A stretch of DNA of 64,000 nt from Betaproteobacteria bacterium. Lineage in GTDB: Bacteria; Pseudomonadota; Gammaproteobacteria; Burkholderiales; SG8-39. Where the stretch lies: assembly GCA_004297625.1 (NCBI GenBank), contig SCTY01000059.1, forward strand, positions 62,001 through 126,000, given 5' to 3'. The notes below the pieces were generated by a model, which was not told where the DNA came from, made no database searches, and saw only the letters and a program-made list of their open reading frames with translations. Positions 43,676 to 53,045 of the stretch are shown piece by piece. Each line of letters opens with the position of its first letter. The first letter of the stretch is position 1. The position numbers and the translations under genes were made by a program.

Positions 43676-45982
43676 ATGCCCGAACAGCGTTTCCCCCAGC
43701 TCGCTCACTGGGGCGCCTATACCGCGGTGGTGAAGGACGGCCGGCTGGTGCGCTGCGAGCCGTTCGAGCGCGACCGCCATCCGTCGCCGATGCTCGACGC
43801 CATCCCGGAGATGGTGTATTCGCCGCTGCGCATCGCCCGTCCGGCGGTGCGCGAGGGCTGGCTCAAGAAGCGCCAGCGCGCAGGCCGCGGCGCGGAGCGC
43901 TTCGTCGAGGTCGATTGGGACCAGGCGCTGTCGCTTGCAGCCGAGGAGCTCGCACGCGTGCGCAGCGAGCACGGCGCAGCGTCGATTTTCGGCGGCTCGT
44001 ACGGCTGGTCCTCGGCAGGCCGCTTTCACCATGCGCGCACCCAGCTGCGCCGCTTCCTCTACGCCGGCGGCGGCTGTACCGACCAGGTCGGGAACTACTC
44101 GTGGGGCTGCGCGCAGTTTTTCTTGCCGCACGTCCTGGGCACGTACGAGTCGGTGGACGGGAAAGTGACCGACTGGCCGAATCTGATCCGCCACACGAAG
44201 CTGTTCGTCGCGTTCGGCGGCATGGCGCTGAAGAACGGCCAGGTCGCCTCGGGCGGCATCGGCGAGCACACGATGCTGCAGTGGATCGAGCAGGCGAAGC
44301 AGGCGGGCATGGAATTCGTCGTGGTCAGCCCGACACGCGCCGATTGCCCCGCCGTGCTCGGCGCGCAATGGATCGCCGTCCGGCCAAACACCGACGCGGC
44401 GATGATGCTGGCGATGGCTCACGTGCTCGCCACCGAGAACCGCCACGACCGGAAATTCCTCGACGCTTGCTGCACCGGCTGGGAAAGGGTCGAGGCTTAC
44501 CTCGCCGGGCGCTCCGACGGCACGCCGAAAACGCCCGAATGGGCCGCGGCGATCTGCGGCGTGCCGGCCGACACGATCCGCGACCTCGCCCGCCGGCTCG
44601 CCGGTACGCGCTCGTTCCTCACTGCGGCGTGGTCGCTGCAGCGGGCGCATCACGGCGAGCAGCCCTACTGGGCGCTCATCACGCTCGCCGCGATGCTCGG
44701 CCAGATCGGCCTGCCCGGCGGCGGTTTCGGCTTCGGCTTCGGCTCGATGGGCGCCATCGGCAATCCACGCGGCGCCGGCTCGCCCGCGATGCCGCTCGGC
44801 AGCAACGCCGGGCCGAAGATCCCGGTCGCGCGCGTGGCCGACATGCTGCTCTCGCCGAACGCCGAATACGACTTTAACGGCGAGCGTCATCGCTACCCCG
44901 ATGTGCGACTCGTCTACTGGGCGGGCGGCAATCCGTTCCACCACCATCAGGACCTGAACCGGCTGCGAGTCGCCTGGTCGCGGCCGGAAACGGTGATCGT
45001 GAACGACACCTGGTGGACGGCCACCGCGCGGCGCGCGGACATCGTGCTCCCGGCAACGACGACGCTCGAGCGCAACGACGTCGGCGCCGGGGCACGCGAT
45101 CGCTTCATCTTCGCCATGCACAAGGCGATCGACCCGATCGCCGGCTCGCGCCACGACTTCGACATTTTTCGCAGCCTCGCCGGCAGGCTCGGGTATGAAG
45201 AGAAGTTTTCGGAAAACAGGGACGAGAGCGCGTGGTTGCACACGATCTACGGGCGCGCGCGCGAAGCGCATGCGAAGGCCGGCAGCGCGCTGCCCGCATT
45301 CGACGCGTTCTGGCAGGCGGGCTACGTCGAGCAGCCGCTGCCCGCGCAGGATTTCGTCATGTTCGCCGAATTCCGGGCCGATCCAAAGGCGCACCCGCTC
45401 AGGACGCCGAGCGGCCGGATCGAGCTCTATTCGGAGCGTATTGCGGGCTTCGGTTACGCCGACTGCCCGCCGCATGCCGCATGGATCCCGCCGCGCGAAT
45501 GGCTCGGCGCCGAAGCCGCGCGCCGCTTCCCGCTGCATCTGGTGACGATCCAGCCGCCGGCGCGGCTGCACGGGCAGATGGACCCCGGGCCGGTCTCGCG
45601 CCGCACCAAGATCGCCGGGCGCGAGCGGGTAGCGATGAATCCGGCGGACGCCGCCGCGCGCGGCCTCACGAGCGGCGACGTGGTGCGCATCTTCAACGAG
45701 CGCGGCGAGTGCCTCGGCGGCCTGCAGATCGACGCGGGAACCGCGCCCAGCGTGATCGTCATGGCGACCGGTGCCTGGTACGACCCGGCGGACGATTCGT
45801 CGCGGCCGCTCGAGCGGCACGGCAACCCGAACGTGCTCGCCTTCGACGCCGGCACTTCGCGCCTCGCGCAGGGACCGAGCCCCCTGTCCGTTCTCGTGCA
45901 AGTCGAAAAATGGACCGCCGAGGCGCCTGCCGTGCGCGCGTTCGACCCCCCGGAGATCGCGTCATCAAGTCTGCCGAGGTGA
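43676..45982 (+). CDS. Molybdopterin-dependent oxidoreductase, BisC/DMSO-reductase type
   Basis: 768 residues. The family is indicated by IFGGSYGWSSAGRFHHARTQL, where the Ser after YGWS aligns with the Mo-ligand Ser of BisC/DMSO reductase. Further support: GNYSWGCAQFFLPHVLGTYE, and the C-terminal molybdopterin-dinucleotide domain (RVAMNPADAAARGLTSGDVVRIFNERG). There is no N-terminal CxxCxxxC Fe-S motif or Tat signal, so it is a soluble cytoplasmic S-/N-oxide-type reductase, as BisC. Divergent from the DadA-like gene. Confidence 0.88.
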   Translation: MPEQRFPQLAHWGAYTAVVKDGRLVRCEPFERDRHPSPMLDAIPEMVYSPLRIARPAVREGWLKKRQRAGRGAERFVEVDWDQALSLAAEELARVRSEHGAASIFGGSYGWSSAGRFHHARTQLRRFLYAGGGCTDQVGNYSWGCAQFFLPHVLGTYESVDGKVTDWPNLIRHTKLFVAFGGMALKNGQVASGGIGEHTMLQWIEQAKQAGMEFVVVSPTRADCPAVLGAQWIAVRPNTDAAMMLAMAHVLATENRHDRKFLDACCTGWERVEAYLAGRSDGTPKTPEWAAAICGVPADTIRDLARRLAGTRSFLTAAWSLQRAHHGEQPYWALITLAAMLGQIGLPGGGFGFGFGSMGAIGNPRGAGSPAMPLGSNAGPKIPVARVADMLLSPNAEYDFNGERHRYPDVRLVYWAGGNPFHHHQDLNRLRVAWSRPETVIVNDTWWTATARRADIVLPATTTLERNDVGAGARDRFIFAMHKAIDPIAGSRHDFDIFRSLAGRLGYEEKFSENRDESAWLHTIYGRAREAHAKAGSALPAFDAFWQAGYVEQPLPAQDFVMFAEFRADPKAHPLRTPSGRIELYSERIAGFGYADCPPHAAWIPPREWLGAEAARRFPLHLVTIQPPARLHGQMDPGPVSRRTKIAGRERVAMNPADAAARGLTSGDVVRIFNERGECLGGLQIDAGTAPSVIVMATGAWYDPADDSSRPLERHGNPNVLAFDAGTSRLAQGPSPLSVLVQVEKWTAEAPAVRAFDPPEIASSSLPR

Positions 45983-46007
45983 ACCGAATTACTCCTCCTG
46001 AGCCGGC

Positions 46008-46394
46008 TCAGACGCGCGGGCGGATCACGCGCTCGGGCGACTCGCCATAGGGCGGGCTGTAGATGACGAGGACCTTGGCGGGCTGCTCGCTCGTAACGGT
46101 GAACACGTGCATCTCGCCAGGCGGAAAGTAGCAGGCGTCCCCCGGCTGGAGCTCGCAGCGCTCGCCGGCAACTTCGGCAACGGCGCTGCCCTCGAGCATG
46201 TAGCAGATCTGCTCGATCCCCGGATGCGCGTGCGGAAGCGCGCCCTTCCCCTTCTCGACGACGCCGAGCAGGACCTCGACGTTGCAGTCGCCGACAGTGT
46301 CCGGGCCGATCAGGCGCCGGTTGGTCGTGCCGGTATGGTTGGCGGGGTGATACAGCGGCAGCTCGGCGCCGCGCACGAAGAAGCGTCTTGCCAT
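46008..46394 (-). CDS. Cupin-domain protein
   Basis: 128 residues, one cupin. Metal-binding motif GKGALPHAHPGIEQICYMLEG (HxH...E) and PGDACYFPPGEMHVFTV. Single-domain cupins bind metals and small ligands, act as isomerases or dioxygenases, or sense effectors. It lies 34 bp after a Bug gene on the same strand, and probably is co-transcribed with it. Confidence 0.85.
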   Translation of the reverse strand: MARRFFVRGAELPLYHPANHTGTTNRRLIGPDTVGDCNVEVLLGVVEKGKGALPHAHPGIEQICYMLEGSAVAEVAGERCELQPGDACYFPPGEMHVFTVTSEQPAKVLVIYSPPYGESPERVIRPRV

Positions 46395-46428
46395 GTCGGA
46401 AAGCCTCCTGAAATCTCGCGGTCGGCTG

Positions 46429-47409
46429 CTAGTCGCTGACTTGCATGCCCGATTCTTTGATCACCTTCCCCCACTTCTCGGTCTCGGTGCGTACGAATTC
46501 ACCGAGCTCTTCGGGAGTCGTGGGCGTGGGCTCGAGGCTTTGCAGCGAAAGCGCAGCCGTGACTTCCGGCTGGGCGAGGACCTTGCGCGTATCGGAATTC
46601 AGACGATCGACAATGCTGCGTGGTGTCTTCACCGGCACGAACAAGCCATACCACGTCATGGCTGAATAGCCCGGAACGCCGGCCTCGTCCACGGTCGGCA
46701 TGTCCGGAGCAAGGGCGGTGCGCTTTGCGCTGCTCACGGCGAGAGCGCGGACCTTGCCCGCTTTGACGTGCGGCCACAACGGCCCGATGCTCGATAGCAT
46801 GACTTGCACGTCGCCGGCCAGCAACGCGGGAATGGCGGCTCCCGCTCCCTTGTAGGGCACGCGCACCAGCTCGATGCCTGCCTGCGAATTGAACATGGCG
46901 GTAGCGAGATGAATCGGCGTGGAGGTCGAACCGTAGAACAACTGGCCTTTCTTTGATTTCGCCAGCGCCATCAGCTCGCCCAGCGTTTGCGCCGGGACCG
47001 AAGGGTGCACCACGAAGAGAAGCGGCGAACCTCCGATCAGCGTAATCGGCGCCAGATCCTTGACCGGATCGAACGGCAGTTTTCGATACAGGGTCGGGTT
47101 CATCGAGATGGCGCTGCTCTCGAGCAGCACGGTGTGGCCGTCGGGTGCTGCCCGCACGACCGTCTCCATCGCAATGTTGGCATCGGCGCCCGGACGATTC
47201 TCCACGATGACTGGCTGGCCAAGGTGCGTCGCCAGCCTCGGAGCGATGGTCCGCGCAAGGGCGTCGGCCGGCCCGCCGGCCGAGTATCCGATTACCATGC
47301 GTATGGGTCTTGAGGGGTACTGCGCCTGCGCAAGGCACGGCAACGCTGCCAGGAACGTGGCCAGTGCCACCCCGCTGAAGAAGCATCTCGCTGTCTGGAT
47401 TGGTTGCAT
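46429..47409 (-). CDS. Bug-type tripartite tricarboxylate transporter substrate-binding protein
   Basis: 326 residues. Signal peptide TARCFFSGVALATFLAALPCLAQAQ. Bug motifs: RPIRMVIGYSAGGPADALARTI, ENRPGADANIAMETVVRAAPDGHTVLLESS, KAGKVRALAVSSAKRTALAPDMPTVDEAG. AAAGGAGG lies 5 nt before the ATG at 47409. It is divergent from the OYE/enoyl-CoA hydratase/CoA-transferase operon, with an inverted repeat between, so it may import the substrate of that operon. No TctAB nearby. Confidence 0.92.
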   Translation of the reverse strand: MQPIQTARCFFSGVALATFLAALPCLAQAQYPSRPIRMVIGYSAGGPADALARTIAPRLATHLGQPVIVENRPGADANIAMETVVRAAPDGHTVLLESSAISMNPTLYRKLPFDPVKDLAPITLIGGSPLLFVVHPSVPAQTLGELMALAKSKKGQLFYGSTSTPIHLATAMFNSQAGIELVRVPYKGAGAAIPALLAGDVQVMLSSIGPLWPHVKAGKVRALAVSSAKRTALAPDMPTVDEAGVPGYSAMTWYGLFVPVKTPRSIVDRLNSDTRKVLAQPEVTAALSLQSLEPTPTTPEELGEFVRTETEKWGKVIKESGMQVSD

Positions 47410-47486
47410 GGCTCCTCCTTTAAGAGAACCGCTCCCTTTCGCAGGGTATAGAGGCCCTTGCCCTGCTACGCGCTCCGTAGGCAAGG

Positions 47487-47508
47487 CTTGTTGACCTCGC
47501 TCAACAAG
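47487..47508. promoter_or_regulatory. Inverted repeat (probable operator) in divergent promoter region
   Basis: Perfect 8-bp arms CTTGTTGA / TCAACAAG separated by 6 bp, in the 139-bp gap between the divergent Bug gene (start 47409) and OYE gene (start 47549). Size and place suit a dimeric repressor controlling both directions. No regulator gene is adjacent. Confidence 0.5.
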
Positions 47509-47548
47509 CGGTCTAGATCGCGCCGAGCGAGCCGCGCCCGCGCCTAAG

Positions 47549-48718
47549 ATGAGTTACCCCGTGAGCAAGCCAGAGCGAAAGGCGCCCCTGTTGTTCGAGC
47601 CGATCACGCTGCGCGGTGTGACGGCTCGCAACCGCATCGTGGTGTCCCCGATGTGCCAGTTCTCGTCCGTGGACGGCGGGCCGACCGATTGGCATCTGGT
47701 GAACTCGGGGAAATACGCCATAGCGGGAGCCGGCGTCGTGTTCACGGAGGAGACGGCGGTCGAGGCGCGCGGCCGCAAGACCCACGAGTGCGCGGGCCTG
47801 TATTCCAATAGCCACATTGCGGGCTACCGCCGCATCACCGAGTTCGTGCGCGCGCGCGGCGCGGTGCCCGCGATCCAGCTCGGCCACGCGGGCCGCAAGG
47901 CATCATGCGACTCGCCGTGGAATCTGTTTCGTCCGCTGATCGAAAGTGACCTGGCGCGCGGCCTCGCGCCATGGACGTGCGTCTCGGCGAGCGCCGTGCC
48001 CGCGCCGCGCGAGGGATCCCCGGTTCCAGTTGCGCTTTCGGTGAGTGAGATCGGCGCCGTGATCGGCTCATGGCGCGAGGCAGCGCGTCGCAGCGTGGAC
48101 GCAGGCTTCGACATCTGCGAGATCCATGGTGCGCACGGCTACCTCATGCACCAGTTTCTCAGCCCACTCGCGAACCGCCGCACCGACGCCTACGGCGGTG
48201 ACCTGCGCGGCCGGATGCGGTTTGCGCTGGAGGTAGTGGAGGCGGTGCGGACAGTCTGGCCGCATGACCGGCCGCTTTTCTTCCGTGTCTCGGCGATGGA
48301 CGGTCCGGGCGGCATGTGGAGCCTGGAGGATACGGTGGAGCTTTCGCGCGAACTCGTGCAGCGCGGCGTCGACGTGATCACCTGCTCCTCGGGCGGGATC
48401 GGCGGACCGATGAGCACGGAAGTCGTGCCACGTGTCCCCGGATACCACGTGCCGTACTGCGAGCGTGTACGACGAGAAACGGGGGCGAGAACCTGCGCGG
48501 TCGGGCTGATCACGGAGCCGCATCATGCCGAGCAGATCCTGCAATCGGGCCAGGCCGATCTGATCGCCCTGGCGCGCGAGCTACTCTACGATCCGCACTG
48601 GCCGGTGCACGCCGCGAACGCGCTGGGCTTGCCGGGTTACCTGGATGTGCTTCCGAGGGAGTTTTCATGGTGGTTGAAACGCAGGGAGCAGTTGCGAACC
48701 TTGACGGCGGATCAATGA
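47549..48718 (+). CDS. NADH:flavin oxidoreductase / old yellow enzyme family (YqjM-like)
   Basis: 389 residues, FMN TIM barrel. NRIVVSPMCQFSSVDGGPTDWHLVNSGKYA matches YqjM-type OYEs. IQLGHAGRKAS, the substrate-binding HGAHGYLMHQFLSPLANRRTDAYGG and the phosphate-binding ARELLYDPHWPVHAA are clear. It reduces enones or enoyl-type substrates. The stop overlaps the enoyl-CoA hydratase ATG (ATGA), so the three genes form one catabolic operon. Confidence 0.92.
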   Translation: MSYPVSKPERKAPLLFEPITLRGVTARNRIVVSPMCQFSSVDGGPTDWHLVNSGKYAIAGAGVVFTEETAVEARGRKTHECAGLYSNSHIAGYRRITEFVRARGAVPAIQLGHAGRKASCDSPWNLFRPLIESDLARGLAPWTCVSASAVPAPREGSPVPVALSVSEIGAVIGSWREAARRSVDAGFDICEIHGAHGYLMHQFLSPLANRRTDAYGGDLRGRMRFALEVVEAVRTVWPHDRPLFFRVSAMDGPGGMWSLEDTVELSRELVQRGVDVITCSSGGIGGPMSTEVVPRVPGYHVPYCERVRRETGARTCAVGLITEPHHAEQILQSGQADLIALARELLYDPHWPVHAANALGLPGYLDVLPREFSWWLKRREQLRTLTADQ

Positions 48719-49494
48719 TGGGGCAATTTCAATACATCACGCTCGAGCGCCGCGCGGACGGCGTCGCCCTTCTCACGCTCAACCGTCCGGAGAAGCTGAA
48801 CGCGTTCGACCGCGCCATGATCGATGAATGGCAGCGCGCGCTCGGTGTGGTGAAAGACGACGCTGCGACGAGCGTGCTGGTCCTGACCGGCGCGGGGCGC
48901 GCCTTCTGCGCAGGCGGCGATGCCGACGACATGCTCAGGCTGGAGCATGCGGGCAATATCGAGCGCAGAGAATACCTGCGCAATATCCACCGCATTCCGC
49001 TAGCGCTAGAGAGCCTCGACAAGCCGGTGATCGCCGCGATCAACGGCGCGGCCCGCGGGGCGGGTATGGACATGGCACTCATGTGCGATCTACGCGTTGC
49101 GGCCGCCTCGGCCACCTTCGCCGAGAGCTACATCAATCTGGGCCTTGTTCCCGGTGACGGTGGCATGTACTTTCTACCGCGCCTGATTGGCACGGCGCGT
49201 GCGCTCGAGCTGCTTTGGACCGGACGCGCCATCGACGCACCGGAGGCGGAACGGATCGGCCTGATCAGCCGCGTGGTGCCGGATTCGGAGGTCCTCGCCG
49301 CCGCACTCCAGCTTGCCGCGGTAATCGCGGCGCAGCCGCAAGAAGCCATACGCATCTGCAAGAGAGGCGTATATCAGAGCCTCTCAGGCTCGCTTGCGGC
49401 GCATCTCGATGCGGTCGCTTCGCACATGGCCGTGCTGTACGACACGCCCGAATTCAGGGCGCGCTTGAAGGCATTCAGGGAACGCAGGAAATAA
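48715..49494 (+). CDS. Enoyl-CoA hydratase/isomerase family protein
   Basis: 259 residues, crotonase fold. LTLNRPEKLNAFDRAM, the oxyanion hole GAGRAFCAGGDADDM, and NGAARGAGMDMALMCDLRVAA followed by ESYINLGLVPGDGGMYFLPRLIG. The first catalytic Glu position reads Asp in DGGMYF, as in some isomerase or dehalogenase members. Start ATG 48715 overlaps the OYE stop; an upstream ATG at 48667 has a better SD (GAGGGAG) and would add 16 residues. Confidence 0.9.
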   Translation: MMGQFQYITLERRADGVALLTLNRPEKLNAFDRAMIDEWQRALGVVKDDAATSVLVLTGAGRAFCAGGDADDMLRLEHAGNIERREYLRNIHRIPLALESLDKPVIAAINGAARGAGMDMALMCDLRVAAASATFAESYINLGLVPGDGGMYFLPRLIGTARALELLWTGRAIDAPEAERIGLISRVVPDSEVLAAALQLAAVIAAQPQEAIRICKRGVYQSLSGSLAAHLDAVASHMAVLYDTPEFRARLKAFRERRK

Positions 49495-49512
49495 GAGACC
49501 GGAGGCATCGGC

Positions 49513-50721
49513 ATGCACGGCGACTTCGCAGACGGGCCCCTGACGGGGATAAAGGTGCTCGATCTGACGAACGTGGTGATGGGGCCGTACGCCACGCACA
49601 TCCTGGCCGACATGGGCGCGGACGTCATCAAGATCGAAAGCGCCGATAGCGATTTCATGCGCAATTACAGGCCCTACCGGCACCGTGGCATGTCGGGCCA
49701 GGTGCTGCAGCTGCATCGCAATAAGCGCAGCCTGGTGCTGGATCTCAAGCGAACGAAGTGCGCCGCGGCGCTCCAGCGGCTCATCGCCAAATGCGACGTA
49801 CTGGTGCACAGCATGCGCCCCAAGGCGATCAAGCGGCTGGGGTTCGATTACGACCGGGTGCGAGAGATAAATCGGGATATCGTCTACTGCGGCGCCTACG
49901 GATTTGGCAAGGGCGGGCCTTACGAAGACAAGGCCGCTTACGACGACATGATCCAGGCCTCGTGCGGTATCGTCGAACTCAACCAGCGCGTGCGCGGCGA
50001 GCCCACCTACGTGCCCACAGCGATGTGCGACAAGCTCACAGGCCAGACCATCGCCTATGCGATCCTCGGCGCGCTGGTGCAACGCGCGCGCGGAGGCGGC
50101 GGGCAGCAGGTTGAAGTTCCGATGTTCGAAACCTGCATCGAATTCATGCTCACTGAGCACATCTGCGGCGCCTCTTTCGAGCCACCGCTCGGCAAGGTGG
50201 GCTATGCGCGGCTGCTGAATCGAGCGCGCCGGCCGTACAGGACCGCGGACGGTTACGCTTGCATCATGCCGTATTCCGACAGGAACTGGCGCGATTTCTT
50301 CGACTACATCGGCAAGCCGGAGCTCAAAGGCGATGGCAGATTTGCGACGTTCGACGATCGCGTGCGGGAAGTCGAGGTACTTTATGGCCTGATTGCGCAG
50401 GAAGCCGGCAAGCACACGACGGCCGAGTGGCTTGCCTTCTGCGACAACGCCAGCATCGCCTGCATGCCTGTCATAAGCCTGGACGAGATTCACGAGGATC
50501 CGCATGTGCGCGCAGTAGGATTGATCGAGGTCCAGGACCATCCGACCGAGGGCAGGATTCGGGTACTACGCAGTCCGGTCAAGTTCGGAGCCGCGCCGTT
50601 CAAGGTCCGTCGCCCCGCGCCCACCTTGGGACAGGACTCCGCAGAGGTTTTGGCGGAGTTCGGCTTCAGCGGCGAGGAGATCGACGGAGTGCTCGGTCCC
50701 AATGCCGGCAGCGATCAGTGA
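49513..50721 (+). CDS. Family III CoA-transferase (CaiB/BaiF)
   Basis: 402 residues. LTGIKVLDLTNVVMGPYATHILADMGADVIKIE is the family opening. The catalytic Asp is in the DKAAYDDMIQASCGIVEL region, and GGGQQVEVPMFETCIEFM is typical. It transfers CoA between carboxylic acids. It is the last gene of the OYE-ECH-CoA transferase operon (18-bp gap) and would activate the acid processed by the two upstream enzymes. Confidence 0.92.
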   Translation: MHGDFADGPLTGIKVLDLTNVVMGPYATHILADMGADVIKIESADSDFMRNYRPYRHRGMSGQVLQLHRNKRSLVLDLKRTKCAAALQRLIAKCDVLVHSMRPKAIKRLGFDYDRVREINRDIVYCGAYGFGKGGPYEDKAAYDDMIQASCGIVELNQRVRGEPTYVPTAMCDKLTGQTIAYAILGALVQRARGGGGQQVEVPMFETCIEFMLTEHICGASFEPPLGKVGYARLLNRARRPYRTADGYACIMPYSDRNWRDFFDYIGKPELKGDGRFATFDDRVREVEVLYGLIAQEAGKHTTAEWLAFCDNASIACMPVISLDEIHEDPHVRAVGLIEVQDHPTEGRIRVLRSPVKFGAAPFKVRRPAPTLGQDSAEVLAEFGFSGEEIDGVLGPNAGSDQ

Positions 50722-50751
50722 GCGGCCGATCTTGCTACAGGTCAACTCGCC

Positions 50752-51594
50752 CTAGCGTGCGACGGCTCCGTCTGGCACGGGCGCGGCGAGAGAATCGAGC
50801 GGATGCGGCTCATGAACGCCGAAGCCCTGAGCGTGGCTCACATTCAGCGCTTTGAGCCGCGCGAGTATGTCCTGATCCTCCACGCATTCGGCTACGAGAC
50901 CGATGCTCAGGACGTCGGCGACGCGCAGCATGGCGTCCAGTTTCATGCGCGCGACCTCGCTCCTGAGGATGTTGCGCACGATGCTGCCGTCGATCTTGAC
51001 GTAGTCGACGCGCAGGACCTTGAGCGGCGTGAACTTGATCGCCCGGTGCCCGAAGCCGTCGATCATGACGCCGCACCCCAGCCGCTTCACTGCAGCGGCG
51101 AAACGCGCGGCCGCGTCGAGTTGCGCCAGGACGTCGGCCTCGTCGATCTCGAACAGCAGGCATGCCGGGGAAACGCCGGCTTTGCGCATTTCATTGGCGA
51201 CGTGGATGGCGAATTGCGGCTCGTGCAGCGTCTGTCCCGCGACATTTATTGTGAAGCGCGCCATCCGGGAGCCGCGGGCGAGGCGCTCGACCACGCGGCT
51301 CACTACCCAGCGATCGAGGTGCGGCATCATGCCGTAGTGCTCCAGCACCGGCAGAAATTCGCCCGGCGGCAGAAGCGCGCGCTCCTCCTCGCGCATGCGC
51401 ACCAGGATTTCTGCCATGGGGTAGCGATCGGCGGATGAGAGCGCGAGGATCGGCTGGAAAAACAGCTCGAATTCGTTCTTCGCCAGCGCCTGGCGCAGCT
51501 GCTCGACAGGGTCGCTCAACCCGTCGACATGCGCCTCCATGCGCTCGAGAAACTCGCCGTCGACCGGGATATCGAAAGCCGTCGCGTTCGCCAT
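50752..51594 (-). CDS. EAL-domain protein, probably catalytically inactive
   Basis: 280 residues, an EAL fold preceded by ~35 residues only. The signature reads E62-I-L in place of EAL (MAEILVRM). Other positions are TINVAG (Asn117), LLFEID (Glu149) and YVKIDGS (Lys200). The DDFG loop is degenerate: MIDGFGHRA has Gly180 for the second Asp. Loss there usually abolishes c-di-GMP hydrolysis, so it may be a binding or signalling protein. There is no membrane or sensor domain. Convergent with the CoA-transferase. Confidence 0.85.
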   Translation of the reverse strand: MANATAFDIPVDGEFLERMEAHVDGLSDPVEQLRQALAKNEFELFFQPILALSSADRYPMAEILVRMREEERALLPPGEFLPVLEHYGMMPHLDRWVVSRVVERLARGSRMARFTINVAGQTLHEPQFAIHVANEMRKAGVSPACLLFEIDEADVLAQLDAAARFAAAVKRLGCGVMIDGFGHRAIKFTPLKVLRVDYVKIDGSIVRNILRSEVARMKLDAMLRVADVLSIGLVAECVEDQDILARLKALNVSHAQGFGVHEPHPLDSLAAPVPDGAVAR

Positions 51595-51715
51595 AAGCTG
51601 CGATGCAGCCTACTCCCGCTAGCGAAGCCGGGCAGCGTTTTCAAGCCTGCCTATTGATCTCGGCCGCGGATTTTTGCTTTCAAGACATTCGGATAAATCC
51701 GTATCAAATCCCGAC

Positions 51716-53032
51716 TCAGCCCATCGTGCCGGGCAGCCACAGCGAGAGCTGCGGAAAGGCGATGAGCAGCAGCATGATGATCACCTCGCAGCCCAGAAAC
51801 CAGAGGCAGCCGCGGAAGATGGTCTCGAGCGGAATCGAGTCGGCGACCGCGTTCTTCACCACGTAGACGTTGAACCCCACCGGCGGCGTGAGCATGCCGA
51901 TCTCCACGTACTTGACGACGATCACGCCGAACCAGACGAGGTCGACTTTCAGCGCGGCGAACATCGGCACGAACACCGGGATGGTGATGAGCATGATCCC
52001 CAGCGGATCGAGAAACATGCCGAGGATCAGGTAAACGACCGAAACAGCGGCGACAAGCAAAACCGGGTTGAGCGCCCAGCTTCCGATCATGTCGGCGAAC
52101 AGCGCCGAGATGCCGGCGAGCGCGAGGAACTTGGTGTACATCACCGCGCCCATGCCGACGAAGAAGATCTGCGCCGTGGTCACCATCGCGTCCTTCATGG
52201 CGGCGACGAACTTTGCGAAATTCAGCTCGCGCAGCGCGATGCCGATGATCATGGCGAGGAAGGCGCCGCCGGCGCCCGCCTCGGTGGGCGTGACGTATCC
52301 GCCGTAAAGGCCGCCGATGATCCCGAGGATGAGGAGGAGCAAGGGCCAGATCTGCTTCAGCGACTTCCAGCGCTCCCGGCGCAGCGTCTCGCGCTCGGCT
52401 GCGCTTACCGGCGGAGCGAGCGTCGGATCGTACCGGCAGCGAGCGAGGATCATGACGGTATAGATGCCCGCAGTAAGAAGGCCCGGGATGATGCCGGCGA
52501 TCAGCAGCTTGACGATCGAGACTTCAGCGAAGATCCCGTAGAGAACGAAGAGGATGCTCGGCGGAATCAGCGCCGCCAGCGTCCCGGCGCTCGCCACCAC
52601 GCCCGCCGCCAGCGCCTTGTCGTACCCGTGCTTCACCATCTCCGGCACGGCCAGGCGCGCCATGGCGGCCGCGGCCGCCATGCTCGAGCCGCACGCGGCG
52701 GCGAAGCCCGCGCCGGCCATGTTGGTCGCCACGGCCAGGCCGCCCGGCAGCCCCGCGAACCACACGCGCGCCGCGCGGAACAGCATCGCGCTGATGCCCG
52801 AGTTCGTCACGATGGCGCCCATCAGCAGGAACATCGGCACGGCCGACAGATCCCAGCTCGCGGCGAATACGAACGGCGTCTCGCGCAGGACTCCAAGGGC
52901 GACCTGGGCGTTGCGCAAATAGCAGAAACCGCCGAACGCCACGCCGCCGAGCGCGACGCCGATGGGAACCCGAAGCGCGATGAGCCCGAGGATCGCCGCG
53001 AGACTCGTCAGCGTCAGCGAAAGCGGACCCAC
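51716..53032 (-). CDS. TRAP transporter large permease subunit (DctM)
   Basis: 438 residues with about 12 membrane segments. DctM motifs: LRVPIGVALGGVAFGGF, GGLAVATNMAGAGFAAACGSSMAAAAAMARLAVPEMVKHGYDKALAAGVVASAGTLAALIPPSI and LTPPVGFNVYVVKN. It is the sodium-coupled transport subunit. With DctQ (13 bp upstream) and DctP, it completes a TRAP importer for an organic acid. It is the distal end of the TetR-headed operon. Confidence 0.95.
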   Translation of the reverse strand: MGPLSLTLTSLAAILGLIALRVPIGVALGGVAFGGFCYLRNAQVALGVLRETPFVFAASWDLSAVPMFLLMGAIVTNSGISAMLFRAARVWFAGLPGGLAVATNMAGAGFAAACGSSMAAAAAMARLAVPEMVKHGYDKALAAGVVASAGTLAALIPPSILFVLYGIFAEVSIVKLLIAGIIPGLLTAGIYTVMILARCRYDPTLAPPVSAAERETLRRERWKSLKQIWPLLLLILGIIGGLYGGYVTPTEAGAGGAFLAMIIGIALRELNFAKFVAAMKDAMVTTAQIFFVGMGAVMYTKFLALAGISALFADMIGSWALNPVLLVAAVSVVYLILGMFLDPLGIMLITIPVFVPMFAALKVDLVWFGVIVVKYVEIGMLTPPVGFNVYVVKNAVADSIPLETIFRGCLWFLGCEVIIMLLLIAFPQLSLWLPGTMG

Positions 53033-53045
53033 GCTTTTCGCCGTC

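Noticed and set aside
43667..45901. 744-codon open frame antisense to the molybdoenzyme
   Set aside because: Arg/His/Ala-rich, no motif; the plus-strand molybdoenzyme explains the region.
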